Counted from the first letter of the stretch, positions 1 to 5,822 are shown. The stretch is 8,405 nucleotides of DNA from Gallionella sp. (GCA_025362155.1 JANYHX010000028.1:1-8405); one strand, 5' to 3'. Notes: generated by a model not told the origin, from the letters alone. A program made the numbers and translations.

Positions 1-94
1 TGGCGAGGTTGTAGCGTTTTCCGTCTACACCCGGCAGATCAAAATCACGCGCCTTCCAGCCGAAATCGCATAAAGGTGGTTGCAGACTGACCAT
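1..94 (-). CDS. Redoxin / thioredoxin-family protein, N-terminal fragment
   Basis: Only the first 31 codons lie in the window; the gene continues past the left edge. The minus-strand translation begins MVSLQPPLCDFGWKARDFDL and continues PGVDGKRYNLA. This resembles the opening of AhpC/TSA-like redoxins, where a 'xDFxLPGVDGKxYxL' strand precedes the redox-active Cys motif. The active-site cysteines would lie beyond the window, so peroxidase or thiol-reductase activity cannot be judged. The ATG at 94-92 is chosen because AGGA at 106-103 sits about 8 bases upstream; another ATG at 99-97 is out of frame. Family assignment rests on the short N-terminus alone. Confidence 0.6.
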   Translation of the reverse strand, partial: MVSLQPPLCDFGWKARDFDLPGVDGKRYNLA

Positions 95-155
95 TGCATA
101 ATTCCTGACAATATTTTTTAGGATCGTTATATTATCACGACGGCATTCTTATTCA

Positions 156-297
156 GGGCACCTCTAAAAATTCAAAATCCTAAGCCAGACAAGGCGAGAA
201 AAAAATTTTGGCGCGCCACATACGTTATGATATGTAAGCGTTAAAATTTTTTGAGCAACGCAGTATCGCGACGGAGTTTGGATTTTTAGAGTTGCCC
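156..297. mobile_element. MITE-like palindromic element with 4-bp target duplication
   Basis: The 142-bp stretch begins GGGCACCTCTAAAAATTCAA (156-175) and ends with its inverted counterpart; the reverse complement of 278-297 is GGGCAACTCTAAAAATCCAA, matching at 18 of 20 positions. The interior is also roughly self-complementary: A/T-rich runs near 189-200 and 241-252 face each other around a centre near 220-233 (CATAC...ATATG). TTCA flanks both ends (152-155 and 298-301), as expected for a 4-bp target-site duplication. There is no room for a transposase, so it would be mobilised in trans. It lies between the divergent redoxin and rsmE genes and may supply or replace promoter sequence for rsmE. 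The parent IS family is not identified. Confidence 0.75.
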
Positions 298-317
298 TTC
301 ATTGTTCGCTGCCCATC

Positions 318-1061
318 ATGCCACGATTCTATTGTTCTCCGCCCATATCGCTCAGCGGCTCGTTCGACCTCCCCCCGGATGCGGCTCACCACGCAGCGCG
401 GGTGCTGCGTTTAAGGGTGGGTGATACCGTGGAAATATTCGATGGCCTGGGCAATGAATGCAGCGGGCGGATTAGCGACCTCACCGGCAGAAATGTCACC
501 GTCGCCAACCTTGCCGCCACTGGCATGAACCGCGAATCGCCGTTGCATGTGGTATTGGCACAGGCGCTCACCAGCAGCGAGAAAATGGATTGGGTAATCC
601 AGAAAGCCACCGAACTGGGGGTAACAGAAATCCAGCCTATCGACACCGCGCGCAGCGTGGCTAGATTGTCCGCCGAACGCGCCGCCAAGCGGCTGGAACA
701 TTGGCAGCAAGTAGCCATCTCTGCCTGCGAACAATGTGGCCGCAATATGTTGCCAAAAATACACGCACCGCTGGACATCATGGTGTGGCTGCAACAAACC
801 ATAGCGACGCCAAATACACAGATATTGGCTGCGAAATATATTTTGCAACCCGAGGGCGCAACTTCACTTCACGACCAAGCCGTACCACAAGGCAAAGTCG
901 TATTGCTGGTCGGTGCGGAAGGTGGGTTTTCTGAAGCCGAAAGCACCGCAGCGTTACAGCGCGGATTTACCTCTGTTCGTTTAGGTGCACGCGTGATGCG
1001 CACCGAGACGGCTGCTATCGCGGGGCTGACCGTGTTGCAAACGCTGTGGGGGGATTTTTAA
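318..1061 (+). CDS. rsmE: 16S rRNA (uracil-1498-N3)-methyltransferase RsmE
   Basis: The 247-residue product has the usual length and layout of RsmE, which methylates N3 of U1498 in 16S rRNA using S-adenosylmethionine. The N-terminal PUA-like RNA-binding part (about 1-70) contains HHAARVLRLRVGD. The C-terminal SPOUT domain with its trefoil knot carries SSEKMDWVIQKATELGV (about 86-102), the SAM-site GAEGGF (199-204) and LGARVMRTETAA (222-233), all hallmarks of the family. The ATG at 318 begins the conserved MPRFY start, but no good Shine-Dalgarno sequence is visible; the MITE-like element ends only 20 bp upstream, so the native leader may have been altered. No clear intrinsic terminator follows. 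Confidence 0.96.
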   Translation: MPRFYCSPPISLSGSFDLPPDAAHHAARVLRLRVGDTVEIFDGLGNECSGRISDLTGRNVTVANLAATGMNRESPLHVVLAQALTSSEKMDWVIQKATELGVTEIQPIDTARSVARLSAERAAKRLEHWQQVAISACEQCGRNMLPKIHAPLDIMVWLQQTIATPNTQILAAKYILQPEGATSLHDQAVPQGKVVLLVGAEGGFSEAESTAALQRGFTSVRLGARVMRTETAAIAGLTVLQTLWGDF

Positions 1062-1185
1062 CAAATCACACTACAAACTGTCCACGCAAAACACTAAAGA
1101 CACAAAAAACTGCGTTCTCTTTTGCAGGTGGGTTGGCGGATTTTTGCGTAACCGCACCCCCGTTAATTGCATTGGAGTTGGAGCT

Positions 1186-1703
1186 TCAGAATGTCATCAA
1201 AAGGCGGTCACGTACCTCATGATCCTCAAGGCTTTTACCATCCATTTTGGAACCGTTTCAACATTGAACGACCTACGGTAACGAATTCTTCGCGTTCAAA
1301 CAGGCCCATCAGGAATCGGAACATCGCAAAGTTTTCGTCCAGAGTACTTGGTGCCATCAATGCTCAGAACAACGTATATACCGCGAGCTTTGCAATCGGC
1401 GATAGTATCGAAGAGTCGTTGGAGCGAAAATACCTGCGCTCCGTACAAGATTGACTGGCTGTCTGCATAAGGAGGGTCGCAATAAACTAAATCCGCGCGT
1501 TGCGCTTGAGTCATTGCCTCGGCAAAATCCATATGCAGAAAGCGGGTGCCTTGCGTCCGCGCGTGCCAAATGTCTACACGCTTTGCAAAGCTTTCAGGCG
1601 GGACGGGATCATGTACCCCCACAGACGTGCTCATATATCCATCAATCTTGCGGAAACGAACGACACCCCCGCAGCAGATGCGGCAGATGAAAAAGCGAGA
1701 GTT
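1186..1703 (-). pseudogene. D12-class DNA adenine methylase, C-terminal half, frameshifted
   Basis: Minus-strand translation from just after the endonuclease stop gives CCGGVVRFRKIDGYMSTSVG, then LVYCDPPYADSQSILYGAQ with the catalytic DPPY motif IV of N6-adenine methylases of the D12 (Dam-like) class. The frame ends early at a TGA (1298-1296). Homology resumes one frame over as LFEREEFVTVGRSMLKRFQ, needing removal of one base at the GGGCC run near 1303-1307. It shifts again at an AAAA run (1245-1248) to MDGKSLEDHEVRDRLLMTF and a TGA at 1188-1186. The N-terminal half, with the SAM-binding FxGxG and motif X regions, is absent. An ATG at 1634 could start a 112-residue peptide, but with neither cofactor site nor intact C-terminus it cannot be an active methylase. 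It was presumably the partner of the neighbouring nuclease or of a predecessor. Confidence 0.87.
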
Positions 1704-2471
1704 CTATGTCAAGCTCCATCGCCCTCGCCCGACATGAGTTAGCAAACCTGTATCTCGTAAAATTTGGAGTTGCTGTCGAATCTTGTCTGTCACATGCCTG
1801 TTCTCGGGGTGGAGTCGGCCTAGCGTTTCGCTGTGCACATACATTTCCTCATTCGTAAACTCGGGTCGATTCAGACTTCGTGCAATGTTCAATACATCCA
1901 GTGTCCATCCTCGCTCCGGTGCGGCGATCTGTTTAAGCGGAAGCAGTCGTTGATACTGCGCCCTTACGCTAGAAGGCTGCACTGCCTGGCCGTCCAACAC
2001 AAGATTGATTCTTGCTTCAGGCGGAATTCTGGAAAGGACAATGAAGCAACCAACCCAGCCTGCGCGACGGGCTGTTGCCGCAAGAGGCCTCCGGCTTTCG
2101 ATAGCGGATGGGGGAAATGCAAAAGCGGGTATCAGTATGAGGTTCGCCACGCTCCATCCTGTCGGCCTGTAGTGCAACAGCAGTAGATTTGGCGCAGTAT
2201 CGCTCATCAAGGCCGCCATCATAGTTTTGTACTCTCCGTCGATGACCCTTGATGTGAACGCAGACGACTTGCCTTTGAGTTGGTACGACTGCATGCATCG
2301 ACGACATTTGAAATCAACCGCCCGCGTGTTCGCTGGGGACGGGGTAAGGCGTTCTTGTGAACACGCAGGGCAATACAGCTCTTCTGTGGCCCATCCTTCA
2401 GTGACAACTCGAGCACGCTGCGCGGGGCTCTTGTAACCAGTAGCCAAGTTGATGGGCATTTCGATGTTCAT
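1704..2471 (-). CDS. DpnI-family restriction endonuclease (methyl-directed type)
   Basis: The 255-residue protein is collinear with DpnI (254 residues), which cuts GATC when the adenine is methylated. The N-terminal PD-(D/E)XK domain has paired zinc ligands C34-x2-C37 and C56-x2-C59. Catalytic positions are D53 and K66, with Q64 where DpnI has Glu. The conserved RRPLAATARRAGWVGC segment lies near 127-142. The C-terminal winged helix (about 180-255), which in DpnI also reads methylated DNA, contains KIRQQLQILRD (230-240), identical to what I recall of DpnI. The ATG at 2471 fits DpnI numbering and overlaps the upstream gene's stop as ATGA, suggesting translational coupling. The TAG at 1706-1704 is followed in the same frame by methylase relic sequence. 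Methyl-GATC specificity is inferred; Q64 could reduce activity. Confidence 0.93.
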   Translation of the reverse strand: MNIEMPINLATGYKSPAQRARVVTEGWATEELYCPACSQERLTPSPANTRAVDFKCRRCMQSYQLKGKSSAFTSRVIDGEYKTMMAALMSDTAPNLLLLHYRPTGWSVANLILIPAFAFPPSAIESRRPLAATARRAGWVGCFIVLSRIPPEARINLVLDGQAVQPSSVRAQYQRLLPLKQIAAPERGWTLDVLNIARSLNRPEFTNEEMYVHSETLGRLHPENRHVTDKIRQQLQILRDTGLLTHVGRGRWSLT

Positions 2472-2674
2472 CGGCGGTCGCTGCCTATCTCTTTTTCGAA
2501 GAATGCGATCTCTTCGGTTAATCGGTCTTCAACGAATCCGGCAATGAATTCATCAAGTGTCTGCTTGATCTCGACACGTGAACTAAGTGCACGGCGATAG
2601 GCATCCCTGTATGCAGTGGCAAGATCAGAGTCGATCTTGATGGTGAGGGTTGGTTGCGAGGAAGGTATGCTCAC
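2468..2674 (-). CDS. Small protein upstream of the DpnI-like nuclease, possible ribbon-helix-helix regulator
   Basis: This 68-residue protein starts at GTG (2674-2672), preceded by GGAG about 7 bases upstream, a good ribosome binding site. Its TGA overlaps the nuclease ATG by four bases (ATGA), so the two are very likely co-translated. I do not recognise a named family. A short beta-strand-like TLTIKID (about 9-15) is followed by helices DLATAYRDAYRRALSSR and VEIKQTLDEFIAGFVEDRL and an acidic tail. That arrangement loosely recalls ribbon-helix-helix DNA-binding proteins, so an autoregulator of the nuclease, or a protein that restrains it, is plausible but unproven. Confidence 0.7.
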   Translation of the reverse strand: MSIPSSQPTLTIKIDSDLATAYRDAYRRALSSRVEIKQTLDEFIAGFVEDRLTEEIAFFEKEIGSDRR

Positions 2675-2870
2675 TACAAATCTCCATATTTGTTAATGTA
2701 AGGAGTGGTTGGACGAGAAGTTCTTACTCGCCTTCCTGAGTTGGCTTTGGAATGGAAGGTCACCTATGAAGCATCACATCAATAGAGGCGCATTTAGTCA
2801 TTTTGTTACCGTACCGGACTGCCTCATGTGAAGTTGTCTTGTCTCTGAAGGGTGGGGGACAGCGTCACTA

Positions 2871-2891
2871 CACGTAAATCTAGCTTACGTG
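2871..2891. repeat. Inverted repeat CACGTAA/TTACGTG
   Basis: Perfect 7-bp arms CACGTAA (2871-2877) and TTACGTG (2885-2891) surround a 7-base loop. The right arm contains the stop codon of the ArsR-like relic. It could form a hairpin in RNA from either strand, but no T-run follows on either side, so it is not a typical intrinsic terminator. It may be a protein-binding site or a decayed end. Confidence 0.5.
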
Positions 2892-2926
2892 CTACAAAAA
2901 ACATCACGCAGCATCTCAACCAGCTT
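2885..2926 (-). pseudogene. Relic of an ArsR-family C-terminus (duplicate of the downstream arsR tail)
   Basis: Minus-strand translation gives KLVEMLRDVFCST followed by TAA (2887-2885), closely matching the end of the intact ArsR gene at 3862-4164, KLIGMMRDVFCTT. At the DNA level about 26 of 32 bases agree across the core. Further upstream the reading frame becomes NRKKEIPWNKG and no longer resembles ArsR, so only the last codons remain. The intact and relic copies have the same orientation and bracket the toxin-antitoxin pair, suggesting duplication or insertion by recombination at arsR. The assignment is by similarity within the window; a chance match of this length is unlikely but not excluded. 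Confidence 0.55.
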
Positions 2927-3001
2927 TCCCTTGTTCCAAGGTATTTCTTTTTTTCTATTTTGCTTAAGGCAAGATAATTATCACCGTTTTAGGAATCGCT
3001 G

Positions 3002-3016
3002 GGCTGTTACGCAGCC
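3002..3016 (-). other. Small hairpin over the PIN toxin stop codon
   Basis: On the minus strand GGCTG-CGTAA-CAGCC forms a 5-bp stem with a 5-base loop spanning the toxin gene's TAA. No T-run follows directly, so it might only stabilise the mRNA end. Support is weak because the stem is short. Confidence 0.3.
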
Positions 3017-3402
3017 ATGAAGCCTGGCAATTTGGATGCCTTAACATCGAAGGATACCGTCGCCCTACATCCCAGCCGTCGGTTTTTAGCGCCGATCAGG
3101 CAATCAGCAAAATCGGCAGAAGTATCCTTCCACAGGAAAAGAGCTTCCTCAATGGACGGCTCATCCTCAAACTGGATATCGATCGCATCAAGTAAGCCAG
3201 AAATGGCTGCGATGATCTGATTCTTAGGTATAGCGTATCGGCTGCGTAGCACCCATTCTGATTCCATGAGAACCAATTGGTTTACCAAAACGCGGCGTCC
3301 GGCTGCAACTTCACGCTTGATCAGTTTGCGTGCCTTCTCAAACTGGGTTTCGTCGTCCCGAACCAGAAAACGAATGAGAACGTTGGTGTCGATGCCGAGC
3401 AT
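3007..3402 (-). CDS. vapC: PIN-domain toxin, VapC family
   Basis: The 131-residue protein is a complete PIN-domain ribonuclease of VapC type; such toxins cleave tRNA or rRNA and are held inactive by the cognate antitoxin. The acidic Mg2+ site is present: D5 in MLGIDTNVLIRFLVRDD, E47 in LMESEWVLRSRY, D97 and D100 in SADFADCLIGA, and D119 in SFDVKA. The ATG at 3402-3400 shares one base with the antitoxin stop (TGATG), pointing to translational coupling; a TTG three bases further upstream is possible but less likely. No frame damage is visible, so the toxin is probably active. The RNA target cannot be told from sequence. Confidence 0.92.
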   Translation of the reverse strand: MLGIDTNVLIRFLVRDDETQFEKARKLIKREVAAGRRVLVNQLVLMESEWVLRSRYAIPKNQIIAAISGLLDAIDIQFEDEPSIEEALFLWKDTSADFADCLIGAKNRRLGCRATVSFDVKASKLPGFMAA

Positions 3403-3620
3403 CAACGTGACAGTTGCTCAACGGGAACAGGCTTTCGCCCCTTCTTGTGCAGTGTGCCCGCCAGTTCAGAAATGTTTTTGCTTTTCACGCGCATGACGAC
3501 GGTGTCATCTGGCATCAACGTGAATGTCATTCGGTCTCCGGCCTTCATACGAAGACTATCCCTAATTTCCTTGGGAATGGTCGTTTGGCCCTTGCTGGTA
3601 AGTGTCGCATCGGTTGTCAT
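3402..3620 (-). CDS. vapB: AbrB/SpoVT-type antitoxin, VapB family
   Basis: The 72-residue protein opens with TLTSKGQTTIPKEIRDSL, the swapped-hairpin AbrB/MazE-type DNA-binding fold, followed by AGDRMTFTLMPDDTVVMRV. The C-terminal tail (about 48-72, KNISELAGTLHKKGRKPVPV) is the part that in this family usually wraps the toxin's active site. The ATG at 3620 has AAGGAG six bases upstream, the strongest ribosome binding site in the window, consistent with antitoxin being made in excess. The gene precedes and touches the PIN toxin. With the toxin it probably represses its own promoter through the inverted repeat at 3635-3663. Confidence 0.92.
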   Translation of the reverse strand: MTTDATLTSKGQTTIPKEIRDSLRMKAGDRMTFTLMPDDTVVMRVKSKNISELAGTLHKKGRKPVPVEQLSR

Positions 3621-3634
3621 CTCAAGCTCCTTTA

Positions 3635-3663
3635 ATCCTTACATAGTAGATTATAGTAAGGAT
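3635..3663. promoter_or_regulatory. Likely VapBC autoregulatory operator (inverted repeat)
   Basis: ATCCTTAC (3635-3642) and GTAAGGAT (3656-3663) form a perfect 8-bp inverted repeat with a 13-bp spacer. It covers the -10 box of the minus-strand vapB promoter and lies just upstream of its ribosome binding site. The placement fits repression by the antitoxin or the toxin-antitoxin complex; binding itself is inferred. Confidence 0.7.
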
Positions 3664-3678
3664 AATTAAAAAAGGCAA
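3650..3678 (-). promoter_or_regulatory. Sigma-70 promoter of vapBC
   Basis: On the minus strand TTGCCT (3678-3673) and a perfect TATAAT (3655-3650) are separated by exactly 17 bp. Transcription would start near 3643, leaving a short leader with AAGGAG before the antitoxin ATG at 3620. It is the best consensus promoter I see in the window. Confidence 0.75.
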
Positions 3679-3682
3679 TTGG

Positions 3683-3776
3683 GAAGAATTTCTGCCTGAA
3701 CGTCCGCTATCTGGAACTTTCTCGAATGACCGTATCGGCACCAACCTGAACTTGAGCGCATATTACTTCGATCGTC
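3683..3776 (+). pseudogene. Fragment resembling an outer-membrane beta-barrel protein
   Basis: Plus-strand translation, in a frame without start codon, gives EEFLPERPLSGTFSNDRIGT followed by NLNLSAYYFDRR. The alternating pattern of polar and aromatic residues in GTNLNLSAYYFDR is typical of transmembrane beta-strands of outer-membrane proteins. The frame stays open to a TAA near 3863-3865 but its later residues do not continue the pattern. It appears to be a remnant cut at both ends, lying between the vapB promoter and arsR. The specific family is not identified, and a chance reading cannot be ruled out. Confidence 0.35.
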
Positions 3777-3849
3777 GACAATGTGCCGTGAGTGGGTGCT
3801 CAGACATGTACAAAAGTTGGCCGCTTAAAGTCGTTCACATGGCAAAGAT

Positions 3850-3862
3850 AAAGTCCGACTTT
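3850..3862. repeat. Short palindrome at the end of arsR
   Basis: AAAGTC-C-GACTTT (3850-3862) is a 6-bp perfect inverted repeat with a single central base, ending within the TAA stop of arsR. A related AAAGTCG lies near 3828-3834 and could pair with CGACTTT as an alternative stem. This may mark the arsR transcript end or be incidental. Confidence 0.3.
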
Positions 3863-4164
3863 TAAGTAGTGCAAAACACATCGCGCATCATCCCGATCAG
3901 CTTTAGCGTGCGCAAATCACCAATGCGATAGAAGACCCGGTTCGCGTCCTTGCGTGTTGCCAAAACGCCTTTGTCGCGCAGTATGGAGAGGTGTTGTGAG
4001 ATATTGCTTTGCGAGGTGCCGACCTGCTCTACGATGTCCTGCACACTGACTTCCTGATCGCCGAGTATGCATAAAATTTTCAGTCGCAACGGATGCGCGA
4101 TGGCTTTGACAGCGCGTGCAGCTTGTTGGATGTCTTCATCCTTGTCTATCAGTTTATTTACCAT
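3862..4164 (-). CDS. ArsR/SmtB-family transcriptional regulator
   Basis: The 100-residue protein is a winged-helix repressor of ArsR type, a dimeric regulator that releases DNA on sensing a metal or redox signal. It shows KAIAHPLRLKILCIL (about 20-34), the recognition helix region TSQSNISQHLSILRDKGVL and the wing ATRKDANRVFYRI. The classical CxC metal site of ArsR/SmtB is missing: the corresponding helix reads EVSVQDIVEQ. Only two cysteines occur, C32 and C98, so a thiol-redox or sulfide-responsive type (as in BigR/YgaV-like members) is possible. The ATG at 4164 has no strong ribosome binding site. The gene is divergent from gpmI and might act on the 110-bp gap between them. Confidence 0.9.
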   Translation of the reverse strand: MVNKLIDKDEDIQQAARAVKAIAHPLRLKILCILGDQEVSVQDIVEQVGTSQSNISQHLSILRDKGVLATRKDANRVFYRIGDLRTLKLIGMMRDVFCTT

Positions 4165-4187
4165 ATGTGTGTGCCGATTTCCCTAAA

Positions 4188-4220
4188 TTGTCCTATCGAG
4201 CTACGCACTCTGCAGGACAA
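4188..4220. promoter_or_regulatory. Inverted repeat in the arsR-gpmI intergenic region, possible operator
   Basis: TTGTCCT (4188-4194) and AGGACAA (4214-4220) form perfect 7-bp arms 19 bp apart, within the divergent gap. ArsR-type repressors bind dyad sites near their own promoters, so this is a candidate operator. The spacer is longer than the usual ArsR dyad, so confidence is low. Confidence 0.35.
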
Positions 4221-4260
4221 ATTCGTCTAAAATGCGTCTTCCGTTAAATCATTATCCGCT

Positions 4261-4266
4261 TATATT
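4261..4266 (+). promoter_or_regulatory. Possible -10 box for a nearly leaderless gpmI transcript
   Basis: TATATT ends only 8 bp before the gpmI ATG at 4275; a weak -35-like TTCCGT (4239-4244) is 16 bp upstream. Transcription from it would start at about 4273, giving little or no leader. No Shine-Dalgarno sequence precedes gpmI, which fits this reading but does not prove it. Confidence 0.35.
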
Positions 4267-4274
4267 CTACATCA

Positions 4275-5822
4275 ATGAACGTTACCCCTGTTTTACTGAT
4301 CATCCTTGACGGCTTTGGTTACCGTGAAGAGGCCGATTACAACGCCATTCTGGCCGCTCGCAAACCCAATTGGGATTGGCTTTGGCACGATTACCCGCAT
4401 ACCTTGATCAATGCATCGGAAAAATTTGTCGGCCTGCCTTCTCATCAAATGGGTAACTCCGAGGTCGGCCATCTCAATATCGGCGCCGGGCGCGTGGTGT
4501 ATCAGGACTTAAGTAAAGTCGACGTAGAGATCGAGGACGGCGGTTTTTTTACCAATCCCGCCTTGAGCAACGCGGTTGCGTTAGCCAAACAAAACGGCAG
4601 CGCGCTGCACATCATGGGACTGCTCTCGCCAGGCGGTGTGCACAGTCACGAAAATCATATTTTCGCCATGTTGGAAATGGCGGCGCGGGCTGGGTTGAAA
4701 AAGGTCTATCTCCATGCCTTTCTGGACGGGCGCGATACCCCGCCTAAAAGTGCAGCTTCATCGTTGCAGCTGTTGCAGCAAAAATGTGCGACATTGGGCG
4801 TGGGACAAATCGCCAGCATCGTCGGACGCTTTTACGTGATGGACCGAGACAATCGCTGGGAACGGGTGCAACCTGCCTATGAATTGCTTACCGAGGGACG
4901 TGCCGCATACACCGCGACAGATGCATTGAGTGGATTGGAGCAGGCCTACAAGCGTGGCGAATCCGATGAGTTCGTCCAAGCCACCGCCATTGTTCCCCAG
5001 GGTGCGCACGCTATTACCATGCAGGACGGCGATGTAGCGATATTCATGAACTTCCGTGCTGATCGTGCCCGCGAAATCACGCGCGCTTTGACGGATAAAA
5101 CGTTCAATGGATTTACCCGCACACACATTCCCAAGCTGGCTGGTTTTGTCACCCTAAGCCGCTATGGAGAAGAGTTTAATTTTCCTTGCGCTTATACCCA
5201 AGTGCCTATTCATAACGGCTTCGGTGAATATGTTTCCAACCTTGGATTAAAACAATTGCGTATCGCCGAAACCGAAAAGTATGCGCATGTCACTTATTTT
5301 TTCAACGGCGGCAGAGAGCAGCCCTACCCCGGCGAAGACCGTATTTTGGTGCCTTCGCCCAAGGTTGCCACCTATGATCTGAAGCCGGAAATGAGCGCAT
5401 TCGAGGTGACCGATAAACTTGAAGCGGCGATCTTGAGCCGCCAGTATCAAGCCATTATCTGCAACTATGCCAACGGCGATATGGTAGGCCACAGCGGCAA
5501 TATGGCGGCGGCCATACTGGCCATTGAGGCGCTGGATATTTGTGTCGGACGTGTGGTCAAGGCGATGCAATCCATAGGCGGCGAAGTCATCATCACTGCG
5601 GATCATGGCAACGCCGAGCAAATGATAGACCATGCCACGCACCAGGCGCATACCGCGCATACCCTCAACCCGGTGCCTTTTCTGTACATTGGCCGCAAAG
5701 CCAGGCTGGAAGATCATGGCGCGTTGCGCGATCTCGCACCCAGCTTGCTGGCCATGATGGGCTTGCAGCAACCCGCGGAAATGACTGGGCATAGCTTGAT
5801 TCAGATGACAGGGGACAAATGA
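4275..5822 (+). CDS. gpmI: 2,3-bisphosphoglycerate-independent phosphoglycerate mutase
   Basis: The 515-residue enzyme interconverts 3- and 2-phosphoglycerate in glycolysis and gluconeogenesis using two Mn2+ ions and a phosphoserine intermediate. It has the full length of the family. Visible active-site elements are D12 in LLIILDGFGYR, the phosphorylated S62 in MGNSEVGHLNIGAGR, FLDGRDTPP and GRFYVMDRDNRW in the transferase domain, NFRADRAREI, D402 and H406 in NGDMVGHSG, D443-H444 in TADHGNAEQM, and H462 in AHTLNPVPF. The ATG at 4275 lacks a clear ribosome binding site but precedes the conserved N-terminus directly. Its stop overlaps the envC start (ATGA), so it heads a probable gpmI-envC-ctpA operon. 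Confidence 0.98.
   Translation: MNVTPVLLIILDGFGYREEADYNAILAARKPNWDWLWHDYPHTLINASEKFVGLPSHQMGNSEVGHLNIGAGRVVYQDLSKVDVEIEDGGFFTNPALSNAVALAKQNGSALHIMGLLSPGGVHSHENHIFAMLEMAARAGLKKVYLHAFLDGRDTPPKSAASSLQLLQQKCATLGVGQIASIVGRFYVMDRDNRWERVQPAYELLTEGRAAYTATDALSGLEQAYKRGESDEFVQATAIVPQGAHAITMQDGDVAIFMNFRADRAREITRALTDKTFNGFTRTHIPKLAGFVTLSRYGEEFNFPCAYTQVPIHNGFGEYVSNLGLKQLRIAETEKYAHVTYFFNGGREQPYPGEDRILVPSPKVATYDLKPEMSAFEVTDKLEAAILSRQYQAIICNYANGDMVGHSGNMAAAILAIEALDICVGRVVKAMQSIGGEVIITADHGNAEQMIDHATHQAHTAHTLNPVPFLYIGRKARLEDHGALRDLAPSLLAMMGLQQPAEMTGHSLIQMTGDK

Larger units (their letters stand above)
2675..3006. other. Gene-free stretch with a decayed ArsR tail and hairpins
   Basis: I see no intact gene between the nuclease operon and the PIN toxin. 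The stretch holds the upstream region and ribosome binding site of the small GTG-started gene (right after 2675), about 190 bp in which I recognise nothing, a 7-bp-arm inverted repeat at 2871-2891, and an ArsR-like C-terminal relic at 2885-2926. An A/T-rich segment (about 2941-2990) follows before the toxin gene's end. It looks like a junction built from several insertions or deletions. Confidence 0.6.

Noticed and set aside
386..848. Two long minus-strand open frames opposite rsmE
   Set aside because: They lie antisense to a clear rsmE gene, have no recognisable motifs and are Ser/Cys/Arg-rich shadow translations.
1167..1454. Plus-strand open frame of 95 codons
   Set aside because: It is opposite the methylase relic, whose DPPY motif and homologous tail explain the sequence; the plus-strand translation has no motif.
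2927..2965. The reading KKEIPWNKGKL as the start of an integrase fragment
   Set aside because: The PWNKGKL string recalls some tyrosine recombinases, but only about seven residues agree and the frame then runs into the ArsR-like tail; too short to support.
5247..5792. 181-codon minus-strand open frame inside gpmI
   Set aside because: It is antisense to catalytic segments of gpmI, has low-complexity His/Arg content and no ribosome binding site worth noting.
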